Shown: positions 1 to 7,552 of the stretch, in pieces | How the letters are laid out: each line of letters starts with the position of its first letter | Position numbering within the stretch: the stretch's first letter is position 1 | DNA from: Clostridiales bacterium | Lineage (GTDB): Bacteria > Bacillota > Clostridia > Oscillospirales > Oscillospiraceae | Assembly: GCA_009774055.1 (NCBI GenBank) | Contig: VSNB01000031.1 | Span: 1 to 18,361 of the forward strand | Reading direction: 5' to 3' | DNA: 18,361 nucleotides | Position numbers and translations under genes: made by a program | The notes under the pieces: model-generated | The model's database searches: none | Seen by the model: only the letters and a program-made list of their open reading frames with translations | Told to the model about the DNA's origin: nothing

Positions 1-845
1 TCGTATGCCTCCCCATATTTCCGGTAAAGGCGGTAATACCCCGCGAAATCCCTGGCGGTATCCTCGTTTTGCAGATACTGCCGTACCTGCGCTTCTGACA
101 CGGGAATATCCAGAGTCTCGCAGCTCTGCATGAATGCGGATAGATCCTCCCAGCCGCGGGCGGTAACAAAGGAAACGCCCCCGGCTGTCTGCTCTACCCG
201 GTAGAAGCGGTCCGTCCGGATGCTGAGATAGGAGAGGACAGCTCCATGGAGCTGTTTCCGCCGGGCGTAGTCCATCCACGCCTCTAAGTCCGGCTCCACG
301 TCGATCTGCCGGACCCGGTCCAGGGTCACCACGTCAAACTCCCGGACGGAGCGGTTGTATCCCGGCGGGTTCCCCGCCGCCGCGATCAGCCAGCCTTCGG
401 GTATTCGGTGGTTCCCAAAGGCTTTGTTTTGCAGGAATTGCAGCATAGTTGGGGCCAGCGTCTCCGAGACGCAGTTGATCTCGTCCAGAAACAGGACGCC
501 TTCCCGCTTCCCGGTCCGCTCCATGCAGTCATAGATGGAGGCGACAATTTCGCTGAGGGTGTACTCCGTCACGCTGACCGTCCGGCCCTGATAGGTCCGC
601 GTCTCAATACGGGGCAGACCGATGGCGCTCTGCCGGGTGTGATGGGTCATGGTGTAGGCCACCAGCCCGACGCCCGCCTCCCGGGCGGCCTGCTCTACGA
701 CAGCCGTCTTCCCAATACCCGGCGGACCCATCAGCAGCAGAGGCCGCTGGTGGACAGACGGCAGGATATACCGTCCATTCCCGTCCTTCTGGAAATAAGC
801 CCGGAGGGCGTTTTTGATCTCCTGTTTCGCTTCTTGGATGTTCAT
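1..845 (-). CDS. MoxR-like AAA+ ATPase (3' end beyond window)
   Basis: My own translation from the ATG at 845 stays open for 281 codons to the window edge, so the C-terminus is missing. Walker A GPPGIGKT is at residues 40-47 and Walker B VLFLDEIN at about 117-124. A further AAA+ stretch follows (AAAGNPPGYN, where sensor 1 is expected), so this is a MoxR/AAA_5-type P-loop ATPase. Family members act as chaperone-like ATPases that remodel a partner carrying a VWA domain. That partner fits the gene just upstream, whose TAA stop lies 6 bases before this ATG, so the two are almost certainly co-transcribed and functionally paired. The ATPase assignment is firm; the substrate is unknown. Confidence 0.9.
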   Translation of the reverse strand, partial: MNIQEAKQEIKNALRAYFQKDGNGRYILPSVHQRPLLLMGPPGIGKTAVVEQAAREAGVGLVAYTMTHHTRQSAIGLPRIETRTYQGRTVSVTEYTLSEIVASIYDCMERTGKREGVLFLDEINCVSETLAPTMLQFLQNKAFGNHRIPEGWLIAAAGNPPGYNRSVREFDVVTLDRVRQIDVEPDLEAWMDYARRKQLHGAVLSYLSIRTDRFYRVEQTAGGVSFVTARGWEDLSAFMQSCETLDIPVSEAQVRQYLQNEDTARDFAGYYRLYRKYGEAY

Positions 846-851
846 TATATC

Positions 852-2111
852 TTACTCCGTCAGCCCCTCCAGGACCAGCCGGACGGCCCAGGCGGGGACT
901 TGATCCATTTTGTCGCTTTGATGCAGAAATACGAAAGCCGTCTGATAGTCCGTCCGTTCTCTGGGATACACCCCGTCCCCGTCGGTAAAGTAGAGCAGGG
1001 CTTTCAGCGCCTTCAGCTCCCCTTTCCGCCGCAGCTCCTCCACATACCGGAACACCGGTGTGAAGTCCGTGCCGCCCCGGCCCTGGATGGTGATGCTCTC
1101 ACAGCTTTTTGCCCAGTCTTCCGCTGAACGGATGACCGTTACGCTCTGGACGATGCAGTCGCACTGGATGAGATAGACCTTCATTTTCCGGAAGAAATTC
1201 TCCCGCCGGCTCACAATGCCGTAGGTCTCCGCCAGAAATTGCCGTACTGTTTCCACCGAACAGGAGCCGGAGGTATCGACAGCGATGACCAGCTCCTCCA
1301 GCCGGTTGACTTCCTGATATTCCAGCGGTTCAATGAGGGGCATATCTCCGTAATATTCCAGGCCGAAATGGTAGAATATCTGGTCAAAGCTGTCCGTGTC
1401 CAGCTGAATCTCCTCCCGCTGCACGGTAAACCGGCGCAGGAAGCGGCGGTAGTCATACGCGCCCTGCCGGGGAACCTGCAGAAGCTCCATGCCGTTCCCG
1501 GCGGTCCGGCCGGCACGGCTGCCGCCCCGGCCCGCGCCGGATGCAAGACTCTCCCACTTGCGCCGTCCTTCGGCACAGGATTTTGTGTCCCGCGCCCATA
1601 GGGCATGATCGTCAAACCGGAACGCCATCTCCATTTCCGTCAATGAAAAGGGGAACGTTTCCCGCTCCAGCATCCCATACAGCTCCTCGATGGAAAGGGG
1701 CGTACTCCCTATCATGCTAAAACATATTGTGCGGACGGCATCCTCTTTCAGCGTCAGCCGGAACAATGCCGCGTCTTCGATAACCTGTTCCACCGCCATA
1801 TCCGCCGCCAGGTCCCACAGACAGCCTGTCCGCTCCGAAAAGGGGTGGAGGTAAAGGCAGTGCAGCAGCATATGGAGATACCCGCGCCGCACTGCCGCCG
1901 GACTATCCTGATACCGCCGCAGCAGTTCCGGAGGAGAAAAGCGAATGGTCCTGCCATCTGTCCCAATGCCGGAGCCATCCGGGTCTGGGAAACAGCCCAG
2001 CGCCGTGCAGGCCGTATCCAGCTGCGGGAAGAGGCTCAACAGCTCAACCATGCAATTCTGCAAAATCTGTATCCCCAGCTCAGAGGGAGAAATCCTTGTC
2101 CTGGAATCCAT
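852..2111 (-). CDS. DUF2201-type protein: metallopeptidase-like N-terminus plus VWA-like domain
   Basis: 419 residues. The C-terminal half carries a VWA metal-ion-dependent adhesion site: DTSGS at 279-283, a GGTDFTP segment around 346-352 and FTDGDG at 375-380. The N-terminal part matches the layout of the putative metallopeptidase domain of this family: a histidine motif at 80-84, a further H89, and WDLAADMAVEQ at 99-109. The usual HExxH reads HMLLH here, so the catalytic glutamate is absent and the fold is probably non-enzymatic. The start is supported by AAGGGAGAG 5 bases upstream, although it overlaps the preceding gene by 32 bases. The stop is 6 bases before the MoxR-like ATPase gene. 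MoxR/VWA pairs are known chaperone-like or metal-insertion systems; the target here is not evident. Confidence 0.88.
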   Translation of the reverse strand: MDSRTRISPSELGIQILQNCMVELLSLFPQLDTACTALGCFPDPDGSGIGTDGRTIRFSPPELLRRYQDSPAAVRRGYLHMLLHCLYLHPFSERTGCLWDLAADMAVEQVIEDAALFRLTLKEDAVRTICFSMIGSTPLSIEELYGMLERETFPFSLTEMEMAFRFDDHALWARDTKSCAEGRRKWESLASGAGRGGSRAGRTAGNGMELLQVPRQGAYDYRRFLRRFTVQREEIQLDTDSFDQIFYHFGLEYYGDMPLIEPLEYQEVNRLEELVIAVDTSGSCSVETVRQFLAETYGIVSRRENFFRKMKVYLIQCDCIVQSVTVIRSAEDWAKSCESITIQGRGGTDFTPVFRYVEELRRKGELKALKALLYFTDGDGVYPRERTDYQTAFVFLHQSDKMDQVPAWAVRLVLEGLTE

Positions 2112-2418
2112 AGTGCTCTCCCTTCCACCGCAGCAGCCAGACCAGGGCGGCGGTCTTTCGCTTCTCTCTGGCCAGGCGGATCAGCTCATCCGTCTGTTTT
2201 GCTGTAAACCATCCCTGCGCCGCAAAATGTGCCAATCGGGCTGTATCGTCCGCCTCGATCAGAGCAGCCGCGGCAGGTTGAAGCCTCCGATGCAGATATT
2301 GACCATATGCCATCCTTGCCTCATCGTCTGTCTCATCTTGAAAAAAGCCCTCCAAGGCGATAGACAGCCGCAGAGGTTCCTGCCTTGAGACGGTAAATTT
2401 TTGATAGCGATTGTCCAT
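2080..2418 (-). CDS. Hypothetical helical protein, first gene of MoxR/VWA operon
   Basis: 112 residues with an ATG at 2418 preceded by AGGAGA at good spacing. I do not recognise a named family. The C-terminal half (about residues 63-103) resembles one helix pair of an ankyrin-like repeat: a tryptophan-containing turn, then a charged amphipathic helix, then a Leu-rich helix (ALVWLLRW). No signal peptide or membrane segment is visible. The 3' end overlaps the start of the VWA gene by 32 bases in another frame, which points to translational coupling. Its position as first gene suggests a substrate or adaptor for the MoxR/VWA pair; this is inference only. Confidence 0.75.
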   Translation of the reverse strand: MDNRYQKFTVSRQEPLRLSIALEGFFQDETDDEARMAYGQYLHRRLQPAAAALIEADDTARLAHFAAQGWFTAKQTDELIRLAREKRKTAALVWLLRWKGEHYGFQDKDFSL

Positions 2419-2452
2419 GGAAATCTCCTGTATTGTTAGACTTTGGCCGGCT

Positions 2453-2480
2453 GATACTCACTTTGCGTATCATGAGTGAG
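2453..2480. promoter_or_regulatory. Overlapping inverted repeats upstream of the MoxR/VWA operon
   Basis: GATAC at 2453-2457 pairs with GTATC at 2467-2471 across 9 bases. An offset pair, CTCACT (2457-2462) and AGTGAG (2475-2480), lies across 12 bases. The site is 35-62 bases upstream of the first start codon, where an operator would sit. I see no convincing -35/-10 pair for the minus strand next to it, so an operator role is tentative. Confidence 0.3.
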
Positions 2481-2596
2481 CATATAAAATTGATCTGTCT
2501 CTGTGATTCAGAAGATACGGAAGCCGGGCAGGGGGATATTTCATTCTGCAAAAAATCTGTCTGGCGAAATCACAGTGCCTGGCGGAAAAATCCTGG

Positions 2597-3376
2597 CTAG
2601 ATTTTTTCTCCCCGTACCAAAAACATCGGTGTGGAGGCGCAGTTTGTCCGCTCCTGCTGATCCCAGACGCGCTCCCAAACCCGGCAGTCTGTGTCAACAC
2701 GCAGTCCAAGTCCGGCGAGGATGTCCACATCCCAATCCGGGCGTCTGATTGCGGAGAGGGGGACCCGGCGGGCAATCTCCTCCATGATATCAAAATTTTC
2801 CCCAATGTTTACGTCGCCCAGGCCCAGCTCCGCTGAGTTCTGCCGGTCCTGCCGGTACGCTTCCATCGCGGCATCGTCGAATAGATACGCGTACCAGTTG
2901 GCATCGAAGTTCAGAAGCAGCCCTCCCGGGACAAGTACGCGGCGCCACTCCGCATAGGCCCGCTCCGGATGAGGCAGATTCCATGTGAGATTCCGGGAAA
3001 CCACCACATGAAAGGCGGCGTCCGCGAACAGCAGGGCTTCCGCATTCATTTCACGAAAGTCTATTTTATTGGCCAGATGACCTGCGTTATTTTGCGCTTC
3101 CTCCAGCATATTCGGTGTAAGATCAATGGCAGTGACCGTATACCCCGCTTCCGCAAGGAGAATTGCGAAGAACCCAGGACCAGTGCCAACCTCCAGAATG
3201 CGGATATCTTCCCGCCTTTTCTTTGGGAAGCGAGCGTCGATCTGGCGGCAGAGCTCCGTGCTCCAGCGGCTCCGATGACCGTCCGCCAGTTCTCCCTGAT
3301 TGACCATTGAATAGCTGACGGCACGCTGCGTCCAATAGCGGAGATTTTCCTGTAGGATAGAATTGTGATGAAGCAT
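2597..3376 (-). CDS. Class I SAM-dependent methyltransferase (paralogue 1)
   Basis: 259 residues from the ATG at 3376, chosen because AGGAGAAGG lies just upstream; the 21-codon longer reading lacks a site of this quality. Motif I EVGTGPGFF is at 62-70 and the acidic residue ending strand 2 is D85 (AIDLTP). RNLTWNLPH lies at 128-136 in the motif IV region and PGGLLLNFDAN at 150-160. This is a type-11-like (ubiE-like) Rossmann methyltransferase of normal length, cytosolic, with unknown acceptor. It is clearly paralogous to the divergent gene at 3598, which shares the RNLTW-x-LPH and PGGLL-x-NFDA segments and the Trp-rich C-terminus. It is transcribed away from its paralogue from a promoter sharing the same palindrome. 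Confidence 0.9.
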   Translation of the reverse strand: MLHHNSILQENLRYWTQRAVSYSMVNQGELADGHRSRWSTELCRQIDARFPKKRREDIRILEVGTGPGFFAILLAEAGYTVTAIDLTPNMLEEAQNNAGHLANKIDFREMNAEALLFADAAFHVVVSRNLTWNLPHPERAYAEWRRVLVPGGLLLNFDANWYAYLFDDAAMEAYRQDRQNSAELGLGDVNIGENFDIMEEIARRVPLSAIRRPDWDVDILAGLGLRVDTDCRVWERVWDQQERTNCASTPMFLVRGEKI

Positions 3377-3421
3377 AGCAGCCTTCTCCTGTGTGTGGCA
3401 TGATTTAGCGGTATGTTTCGC

Positions 3422-3450
3422 ATTGTAGCATCGACACATTCAGGCAGCAA
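3422..3450 (-). promoter_or_regulatory. Promoter of methyltransferase 1
   Basis: On the minus strand, TTGCTG (3445-3450) and TACAAT (3422-3427) are separated by exactly 17 bases, a good sigma-A-type promoter. The start codon is at 3376, giving an untranslated leader of about 40 bases. The palindrome at 3451-3466 abuts the -35 hexamer. Confidence 0.65.
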
Positions 3451-3466
3451 CCCCCCAAGGGGGATA
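3451..3466. promoter_or_regulatory. Candidate operator A (C-tract/G-tract palindrome)
   Basis: Read on the minus strand this is TATCCCCC-TT-GGGGGG, ending directly at the -35 element of methyltransferase 1. The same element, TATCCCCC-AC-GGGGG, recurs at 3512-3526 before the divergent gene. The A/T-flanked C-tract/G-tract form resembles operators of the CsoR/RcnR repressor family (metal, formaldehyde or persulfide sensors). The regulator is not encoded in this window. Confidence 0.6.
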
Positions 3467-3511
3467 TCTTCCCGGCTTATTGAAAGATTTGTACAATTTT
3501 CATGACAAATT

Positions 3512-3526
3512 TATCCCCCACGGGGG
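3512..3526. promoter_or_regulatory. Candidate operator B, second copy of the palindrome
   Basis: TATCCCCC-AC-GGGGG on the plus strand. It lies one base upstream of the putative -35 region of methyltransferase 2, mirroring operator A. The two palindrome centres are about 63 bases apart, close to six helical turns, so proteins bound at both would sit on one face of the DNA. Confidence 0.6.
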
Positions 3527-3527
3527 C

Positions 3528-3555
3528 TTCAAGAAAAAGTCGGGCGTGCTATACT
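3528..3555 (+). promoter_or_regulatory. Promoter of methyltransferase 2 and the transporter run
   Basis: TATACT at 3550-3555 is a good -10 element. The -35 region, TTCAAG (3528-3533) with a 16-base spacer, or CTTCAA with 17, is poor. A weak -35 beside a palindrome is compatible with activation, or with a repressor at a weak promoter. The start codon is at 3598, giving a leader of about 35 bases. Confidence 0.5.
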
Positions 3556-3597
3556 GGTCAACGGTTATCGAAAAATCTATTTCCAAAGGGGTCGCTT

Positions 3598-4314
3598 ATG
3601 GAAGAAATCAAACAAAGAATGTCAGACTACTGGACGGAGCGGGCGCCAGACTTCTCCAGGCTCCGTATGAAGGAGCTGAGCGGCGGTAAGCACGCGCTCT
3701 GGCTGGCGGAATTTGACCGGTATCTTCCCCCCAAAAAGCCGCTGGATATTCTGGACTTAGGGACCGGAACCGGCTTTTTCTGTTTCCTGCTGAGAAGGGA
3801 GGGCCACAGAATGACCGGGATCGATCTGACGGCCGGCATGATCGACGAAGCGTGCAGGACTTCTGCTGAATTGGGGATTCCGGTAAATTTTCAGGTCATG
3901 GACGCAGAAAAGCCGGATTTTGCGCCCCACAGCTTTGACGTGCTGGTGACCCGCAATCTGACCTGGGGGCTGCCCCATCTGGCGGAGGCTTACGCCAACT
4001 GGCATACCCTGTTGAGACCCGGCGGGCTGCTCATCAACTTCGATGCGGACTATTGCCGGGAGGATACTTCCGCTCCCCTGCCCGAAAATCACGCGCACAA
4101 AGGAATATCCTCGGAACTGGCTCAAGAGTACGAGAATTTCAAAAACATCCTTCGCCCTGCCCAGCAGCCCCGTCCGCAGTGGGATCGGGAGCTGTTGACG
4201 GCGGCAGGCTTCCACAATATCGAGGTTGACACTGGCGTCTGGAAACGGATATATGCGGACTTTGACGAGTTTTATAATCCAACGCCGATCTTTACCCTTA
4301 CGGCTACGGCATAA
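3598..4314 (+). CDS. Class I SAM-dependent methyltransferase (paralogue 2)
   Basis: 238 residues from the ATG at 3598, which has AAAGGGG at about 6 bases. A longer in-frame reading from 3502 would translate through operator B and the promoter and is rejected. Motif I DLGTGTGFF is at 53-61 and D76 ends strand 2 (GIDLTAGM). RNLTWGLPH is at 119-127 and PGGLLINFDAD at 141-151. The C-terminus (VWKRIYADF) parallels paralogue 1. It is a small-molecule-type methyltransferase judging by fold and lack of extra domains, but the acceptor is unknown. It is the first gene of a run into the MATE exporter (6-base gap) and the Nik-like importer. Confidence 0.9.
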   Translation: MEEIKQRMSDYWTERAPDFSRLRMKELSGGKHALWLAEFDRYLPPKKPLDILDLGTGTGFFCFLLRREGHRMTGIDLTAGMIDEACRTSAELGIPVNFQVMDAEKPDFAPHSFDVLVTRNLTWGLPHLAEAYANWHTLLRPGGLLINFDADYCREDTSAPLPENHAHKGISSELAQEYENFKNILRPAQQPRPQWDRELLTAAGFHNIEVDTGVWKRIYADFDEFYNPTPIFTLTATA

Positions 4315-4320
4315 CCGGAC

Positions 4321-5688
4321 ATGCTCCAGAGCCATACATCGGACTTGACTCACGGCCCAGTAACGCGTCAGCTGATCCGTTTTGCCCTCCCCCTGCTGGT
4401 GGGCAGTCTGGTGCAGCTGATGTATAGTACCGTGGACATGATGTTCGTAGGTCAGTACCTTGGCGGCGGGGCTGCTGCTGCGGTGGGAGCCAGCAGCATG
4501 ATTGTCAACTGTATTGTGGGCTTCTTTTCCGGCCTCAGCGTTGGTGTTGGCGTTACGGCGGGCAGGGCGATGGGGGCAGGCGATACAGATCGCCTGCGGG
4601 GGATCATTCATACAGCGGCAGCACTGACGCTTCTGCTGTCAGCGATGTTTACCGCTGGGGGAATTACCCTTGCTCCGGCGTTCCTCTCTGCCATGGACGT
4701 CCCGCCAGAGATCATGCCGGACGCCGTTTTATACATCCGTATCTATCTGCTCAGCCTGCTGGCTATCGTCAGCTATAACATTGGCGCCGGCATTATAAAG
4801 GCCCTTGGCAATTCCAGTTCTCCTATGCTCTATCAGTTGCTGGGCGGCGCTGCCAATATTGGCGGCAACTGGCTTTTTATATGCGTTCTGCATCTTGGTG
4901 TGCAGGGCGCGGCCATGACAACTCTGCTCTCGCAAACGTTAGCGGCGACGCTGACAGCAGGGCATCTATTCCGTCTGCCGGAGGAATACTGCCTGCATAT
5001 TCGCAGAATACGTCTGGAATCGCATCTTGCTGGGGAAATTTTGCGCATCGGTTTTCCGGCGGCGGTGCAGGCGATTATTCTGTCAGCCTCCAATGCCGTT
5101 GTGCAGACCAACATCAACCGCCTTGGTGTGGAGAGCATTGCGGCGTTTACCGCTTACTACAAAGCGGAGAATCTGATTTATTTCCCCATTATGGCGGTCA
5201 GCCAAGCCTGTTCGGCTTTTGTCAGTCAGAATATCGGCGCGGGCGATCTGCTCCGCACACGCCAAGGAACGCGGTCGTCGCTGCTCATAGGCATTCCTGT
5301 AACAGCCGCCGTTTCGGCGCTTTCCCTGTTGTTCGCTCCTCAGTTGTTTGGAGCATTTTATAAAGAGGCGGAAGTTATCGCCCTGAGCTGCCGTATCGCC
5401 CGCGTTTCTTTCTCCCTTTATTTCCTGTATGTATTCCTGGAGGTATACGCCGCTTCCATTCGTGCGGCGGGGAAAGCCCTGGTCACTATGGGCATCACGA
5501 TCCTGAATATGTGCGTGATCCGCTTAGGCGTGCTGAAGCTTCTGATGCTCCATACGGAGGATGCGGCCGGCATTGCGGCGGTCTACCCCATCACCTGGGC
5601 CTGTTCGGCCCTGTGTATGTTTGCCTATTACCGGAGCGGACGGTGGATGCCTGAAACTTTGAGAGAAGATCGGAGGCATAGACTGTGA
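4321..5688 (+). CDS. MATE family efflux transporter
   Basis: 455 residues, the normal length for MATE proteins, with about 12 hydrophobic segments in two repeated halves. The N-terminus has the typical pattern of a short polar leader, then PLLVGSLVQLMYSTVDMMFVG. The second half carries the corresponding GFPAAVQAII and SQNIGAGD segments. MATE proteins export small, often cationic, molecules using Na+ or H+ gradients across the cytoplasmic membrane. The ribosome binding site is weak, which suggests translational coupling to the methyltransferase stop 6 bases upstream. Its last 4 bases overlap the start of the NikB-like gene. In this setting it may export the product of the methyltransferases or related toxic compounds. 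Confidence 0.93.
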   Translation: MLQSHTSDLTHGPVTRQLIRFALPLLVGSLVQLMYSTVDMMFVGQYLGGGAAAAVGASSMIVNCIVGFFSGLSVGVGVTAGRAMGAGDTDRLRGIIHTAAALTLLLSAMFTAGGITLAPAFLSAMDVPPEIMPDAVLYIRIYLLSLLAIVSYNIGAGIIKALGNSSSPMLYQLLGGAANIGGNWLFICVLHLGVQGAAMTTLLSQTLAATLTAGHLFRLPEEYCLHIRRIRLESHLAGEILRIGFPAAVQAIILSASNAVVQTNINRLGVESIAAFTAYYKAENLIYFPIMAVSQACSAFVSQNIGAGDLLRTRQGTRSSLLIGIPVTAAVSALSLLFAPQLFGAFYKEAEVIALSCRIARVSFSLYFLYVFLEVYAASIRAAGKALVTMGITILNMCVIRLGVLKLLMLHTEDAAGIAAVYPITWACSALCMFAYYRSGRWMPETLREDRRHRL

Positions 5689-6629
5689 AAAAATATGTTG
5701 CGCGGAGGCTTCTCCAGCTCATCCCAATCCTACTGGCCATCACTTTTTTATCCTTTGGCATGATGCGTCTGGCGGGCAGCGATACCGTACTGCAAAAAAT
5801 GGAAAATACCGGCACGGTGGTCTCCCAGGAGGTGATCGACGCCGCACGGGCGGAGCTGGGGCTGGATAAACCCTTCCTGACCCAGTATTTTGTGTGGTTG
5901 GGCAATCTTCTCCATGGCGATATGGGCCGCAGCTATGTATCAGGCCGGGAAGTGTTCTCCTACTTTGTCTCCAAACTCCCGGCTACGCTGCTGCTGATGG
6001 CTGTGTCTATCCTGCTGACCGTTGTGATCTCCGTCCCGCTGGGCGTACTGGCGGCAGTGAAGCAGAACAAGCTGACCGATTATCTCATCCGTGTATGCAG
6101 CTTTCTGGGCAACTCAATGCCAAACTTTTTTGTGGCGCTCTTGCTGATGTACCTGTTTGCCATCCGACTGGGCTGGTTCCCGGTCATCGCCGACAGCGTC
6201 AGCTTTCAGAGCGTGGCCCTGCCGGCCATTACCCTGGCAATCGCCATGTCCGCAAAATATCTACGGCAGGTACGGGCTACAATTCTTGACGAGCTGAGCA
6301 AGGATTATGTGGCGGGGGCAAAAGCGCGGGGCGTTAAATTTTCTGTAACTATGTGTAAAAGCGTGCTGAAAGCATCTCTCGTCACCATCATCACTCTGCT
6401 TACCCTGTCCATCGGCAGTCTGCTGGGAGGCACCGCGATTGTGGAATCCATCTTCATGTGGGACGGCGTGGGAAAGATGGCGGTAGATGCCATCAATATG
6501 CGGGATTACCCCATCATCCAAGCCTACGTCATGTGGATGGCGATCATTTATGTGCTGGTCAACTTGATCACCGATCTGTCTTACCGTGTCCTTGATCCGA
6601 GAATCCGCCTGGGAGGGATGGAGCCATGA
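5685..6629 (+). CDS. nikB: NikB-like ABC transporter permease
   Basis: 314 residues starting at a GTG that overlaps the MATE stop (GTGA), with GGAGG about 8 bases upstream. It has the family pattern of an N-terminal membrane segment, a periplasm-facing loop and then five more segments. The cytoplasmic EAA-type loop is DYVAGAKARGVKF. The C-terminal segment GVGKMAVDAINMRDYPIIQ and the ending LDPRIR are very close to what I recall of NikB from the nickel importer, more so than to generic DppB/OppB. It forms the channel with the NikC-like gene, which starts within its stop codon (ATGA). Substrate could be nickel, a metal chelate or a peptide. Confidence 0.92.
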   Translation: MKKYVARRLLQLIPILLAITFLSFGMMRLAGSDTVLQKMENTGTVVSQEVIDAARAELGLDKPFLTQYFVWLGNLLHGDMGRSYVSGREVFSYFVSKLPATLLLMAVSILLTVVISVPLGVLAAVKQNKLTDYLIRVCSFLGNSMPNFFVALLLMYLFAIRLGWFPVIADSVSFQSVALPAITLAIAMSAKYLRQVRATILDELSKDYVAGAKARGVKFSVTMCKSVLKASLVTIITLLTLSIGSLLGGTAIVESIFMWDGVGKMAVDAINMRDYPIIQAYVMWMAIIYVLVNLITDLSYRVLDPRIRLGGMEP

Positions 6630-7489
6630 GAGGTGAAAAAGCGGTTACTGTCCGGAGACAGAAAGTCAGGCGGAACAACATCAAGCTGCGGCTATCCTTT
6701 TTCCTTGCTCTGACTGCTGTTTTGTTGATCGTCGCCCTCTTTGCGGATAAACTGACGCCCTACGATCCCTATCTGCAAAATTACGACATCTCCTTCCAGC
6801 CCCCCAGCACGGAACACTGGATGGGGACGGACCGCTATGGGCGGGACCTGTTTTCCCGTGTCCTGGTGGGCGGACAGGCGAGTATCTTCTCCACCCTGGC
6901 GCTGGTGGCTATTATCTCGGTGTTTGGTACCGTGGTGGGCGTCGGGTGCGGATATTTCGGCGGGAAGCTGGATGCCGTTGTCATGCGGATTTCCGATGTG
7001 TGTCTGGCATTCCCAGGTCTGGTGTTTGCCTTGGCCGTAGCGGCATTGCTGAATGGAGGGATTGTGAACGCGGTCATTGCACTGGCGGTGATCAGCTGGC
7101 CTAAATACTCCAGAGTCGCCCGCAGCCAGACCCTGGCGCAGAAAAACAGCTCCTATGTCCACGCCGCGCTGCTGGCGGGCGATACGCCCATACAGGTCAT
7201 CTCCCGCCACGTTCTGCCCAACATCCTGGGGCCAATCCTGGTAACGGCAATGCTGGACATCGGAACCATGATGATGGAGCTGGCGGGACTGTCCTTCCTG
7301 AATCTGGGCGCGCAGCCGCCCACGGCGGAGTGGGGCAATATGATGAGTTCCGGCAGGAGTATGCTGCAAATCTATCCCTGGATTGTTCTCTCTCCCGGTC
7401 TCGCAATCTTTATCACGGTGGTGATTTTCAACCTATTGGGGGACACTGTGCGTGACTACATGGACCCCAAAAACAGCCGGTCCAGATAG
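6626..7489 (+). CDS. nikC: NikC-like ABC transporter permease
   Basis: 287 residues. The ATG overlaps the nikB stop by 4 bases, with GGGAGGGATGG upstream. The N-terminal part has the OppC-type leader followed by the WMGTDRYGRDLFSR segment. The EAA loop is at YVHAALLAGDTPIQV. The C-terminal stretch LDIGTMMMELAG, then PTAEWGNMM and NLLGDTVRDYMDP, matches NikC-type permeases closely. It is the second channel subunit. A 63-base gap to the lipoprotein gene follows, the largest gap inside the plus-strand run. Confidence 0.92.
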   Translation: MRGEKAVTVRRQKVRRNNIKLRLSFFLALTAVLLIVALFADKLTPYDPYLQNYDISFQPPSTEHWMGTDRYGRDLFSRVLVGGQASIFSTLALVAIISVFGTVVGVGCGYFGGKLDAVVMRISDVCLAFPGLVFALAVAALLNGGIVNAVIALAVISWPKYSRVARSQTLAQKNSSYVHAALLAGDTPIQVISRHVLPNILGPILVTAMLDIGTMMMELAGLSFLNLGAQPPTAEWGNMMSSGRSMLQIYPWIVLSPGLAIFITVVIFNLLGDTVRDYMDPKNSRSR

Positions 7490-7552
7490 AGACTGGCCGT
7501 AACAACAGAAATGGCAGGGTGATTCCTGCAAAAAAGAAAGGACGGCAGCGAT

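Noticed and set aside
408..1127. 239-codon plus-strand open frame
   Set aside because: It is antisense to the MoxR-like and VWA genes, which have clear motifs, and has no domain of its own.
2527..2537. Third copy of the palindrome (AGGGGGATAT)
   Set aside because: Only one half matches; the other side is not complementary, so it is not called an operator.
3377..3439. Longer N-terminus for methyltransferase 1 starting at 3439
   Set aside because: The extra 21 residues are not typical of the family; the ATG at 3376 has AGGAGAAGG, and the longer start would fall almost at the -10 element.
3502..3597. Longer N-terminus for methyltransferase 2 starting at 3502
   Set aside because: It would read through the palindrome and promoter; the ATG at 3598 has a good ribosome binding site.
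7514..7529. GCAGG/CCTGC hairpin before the lipoprotein gene as a terminator
   Set aside because: The stem is 5 base pairs and is followed by A's, not T's, on the coding strand. It could at most affect mRNA stability.
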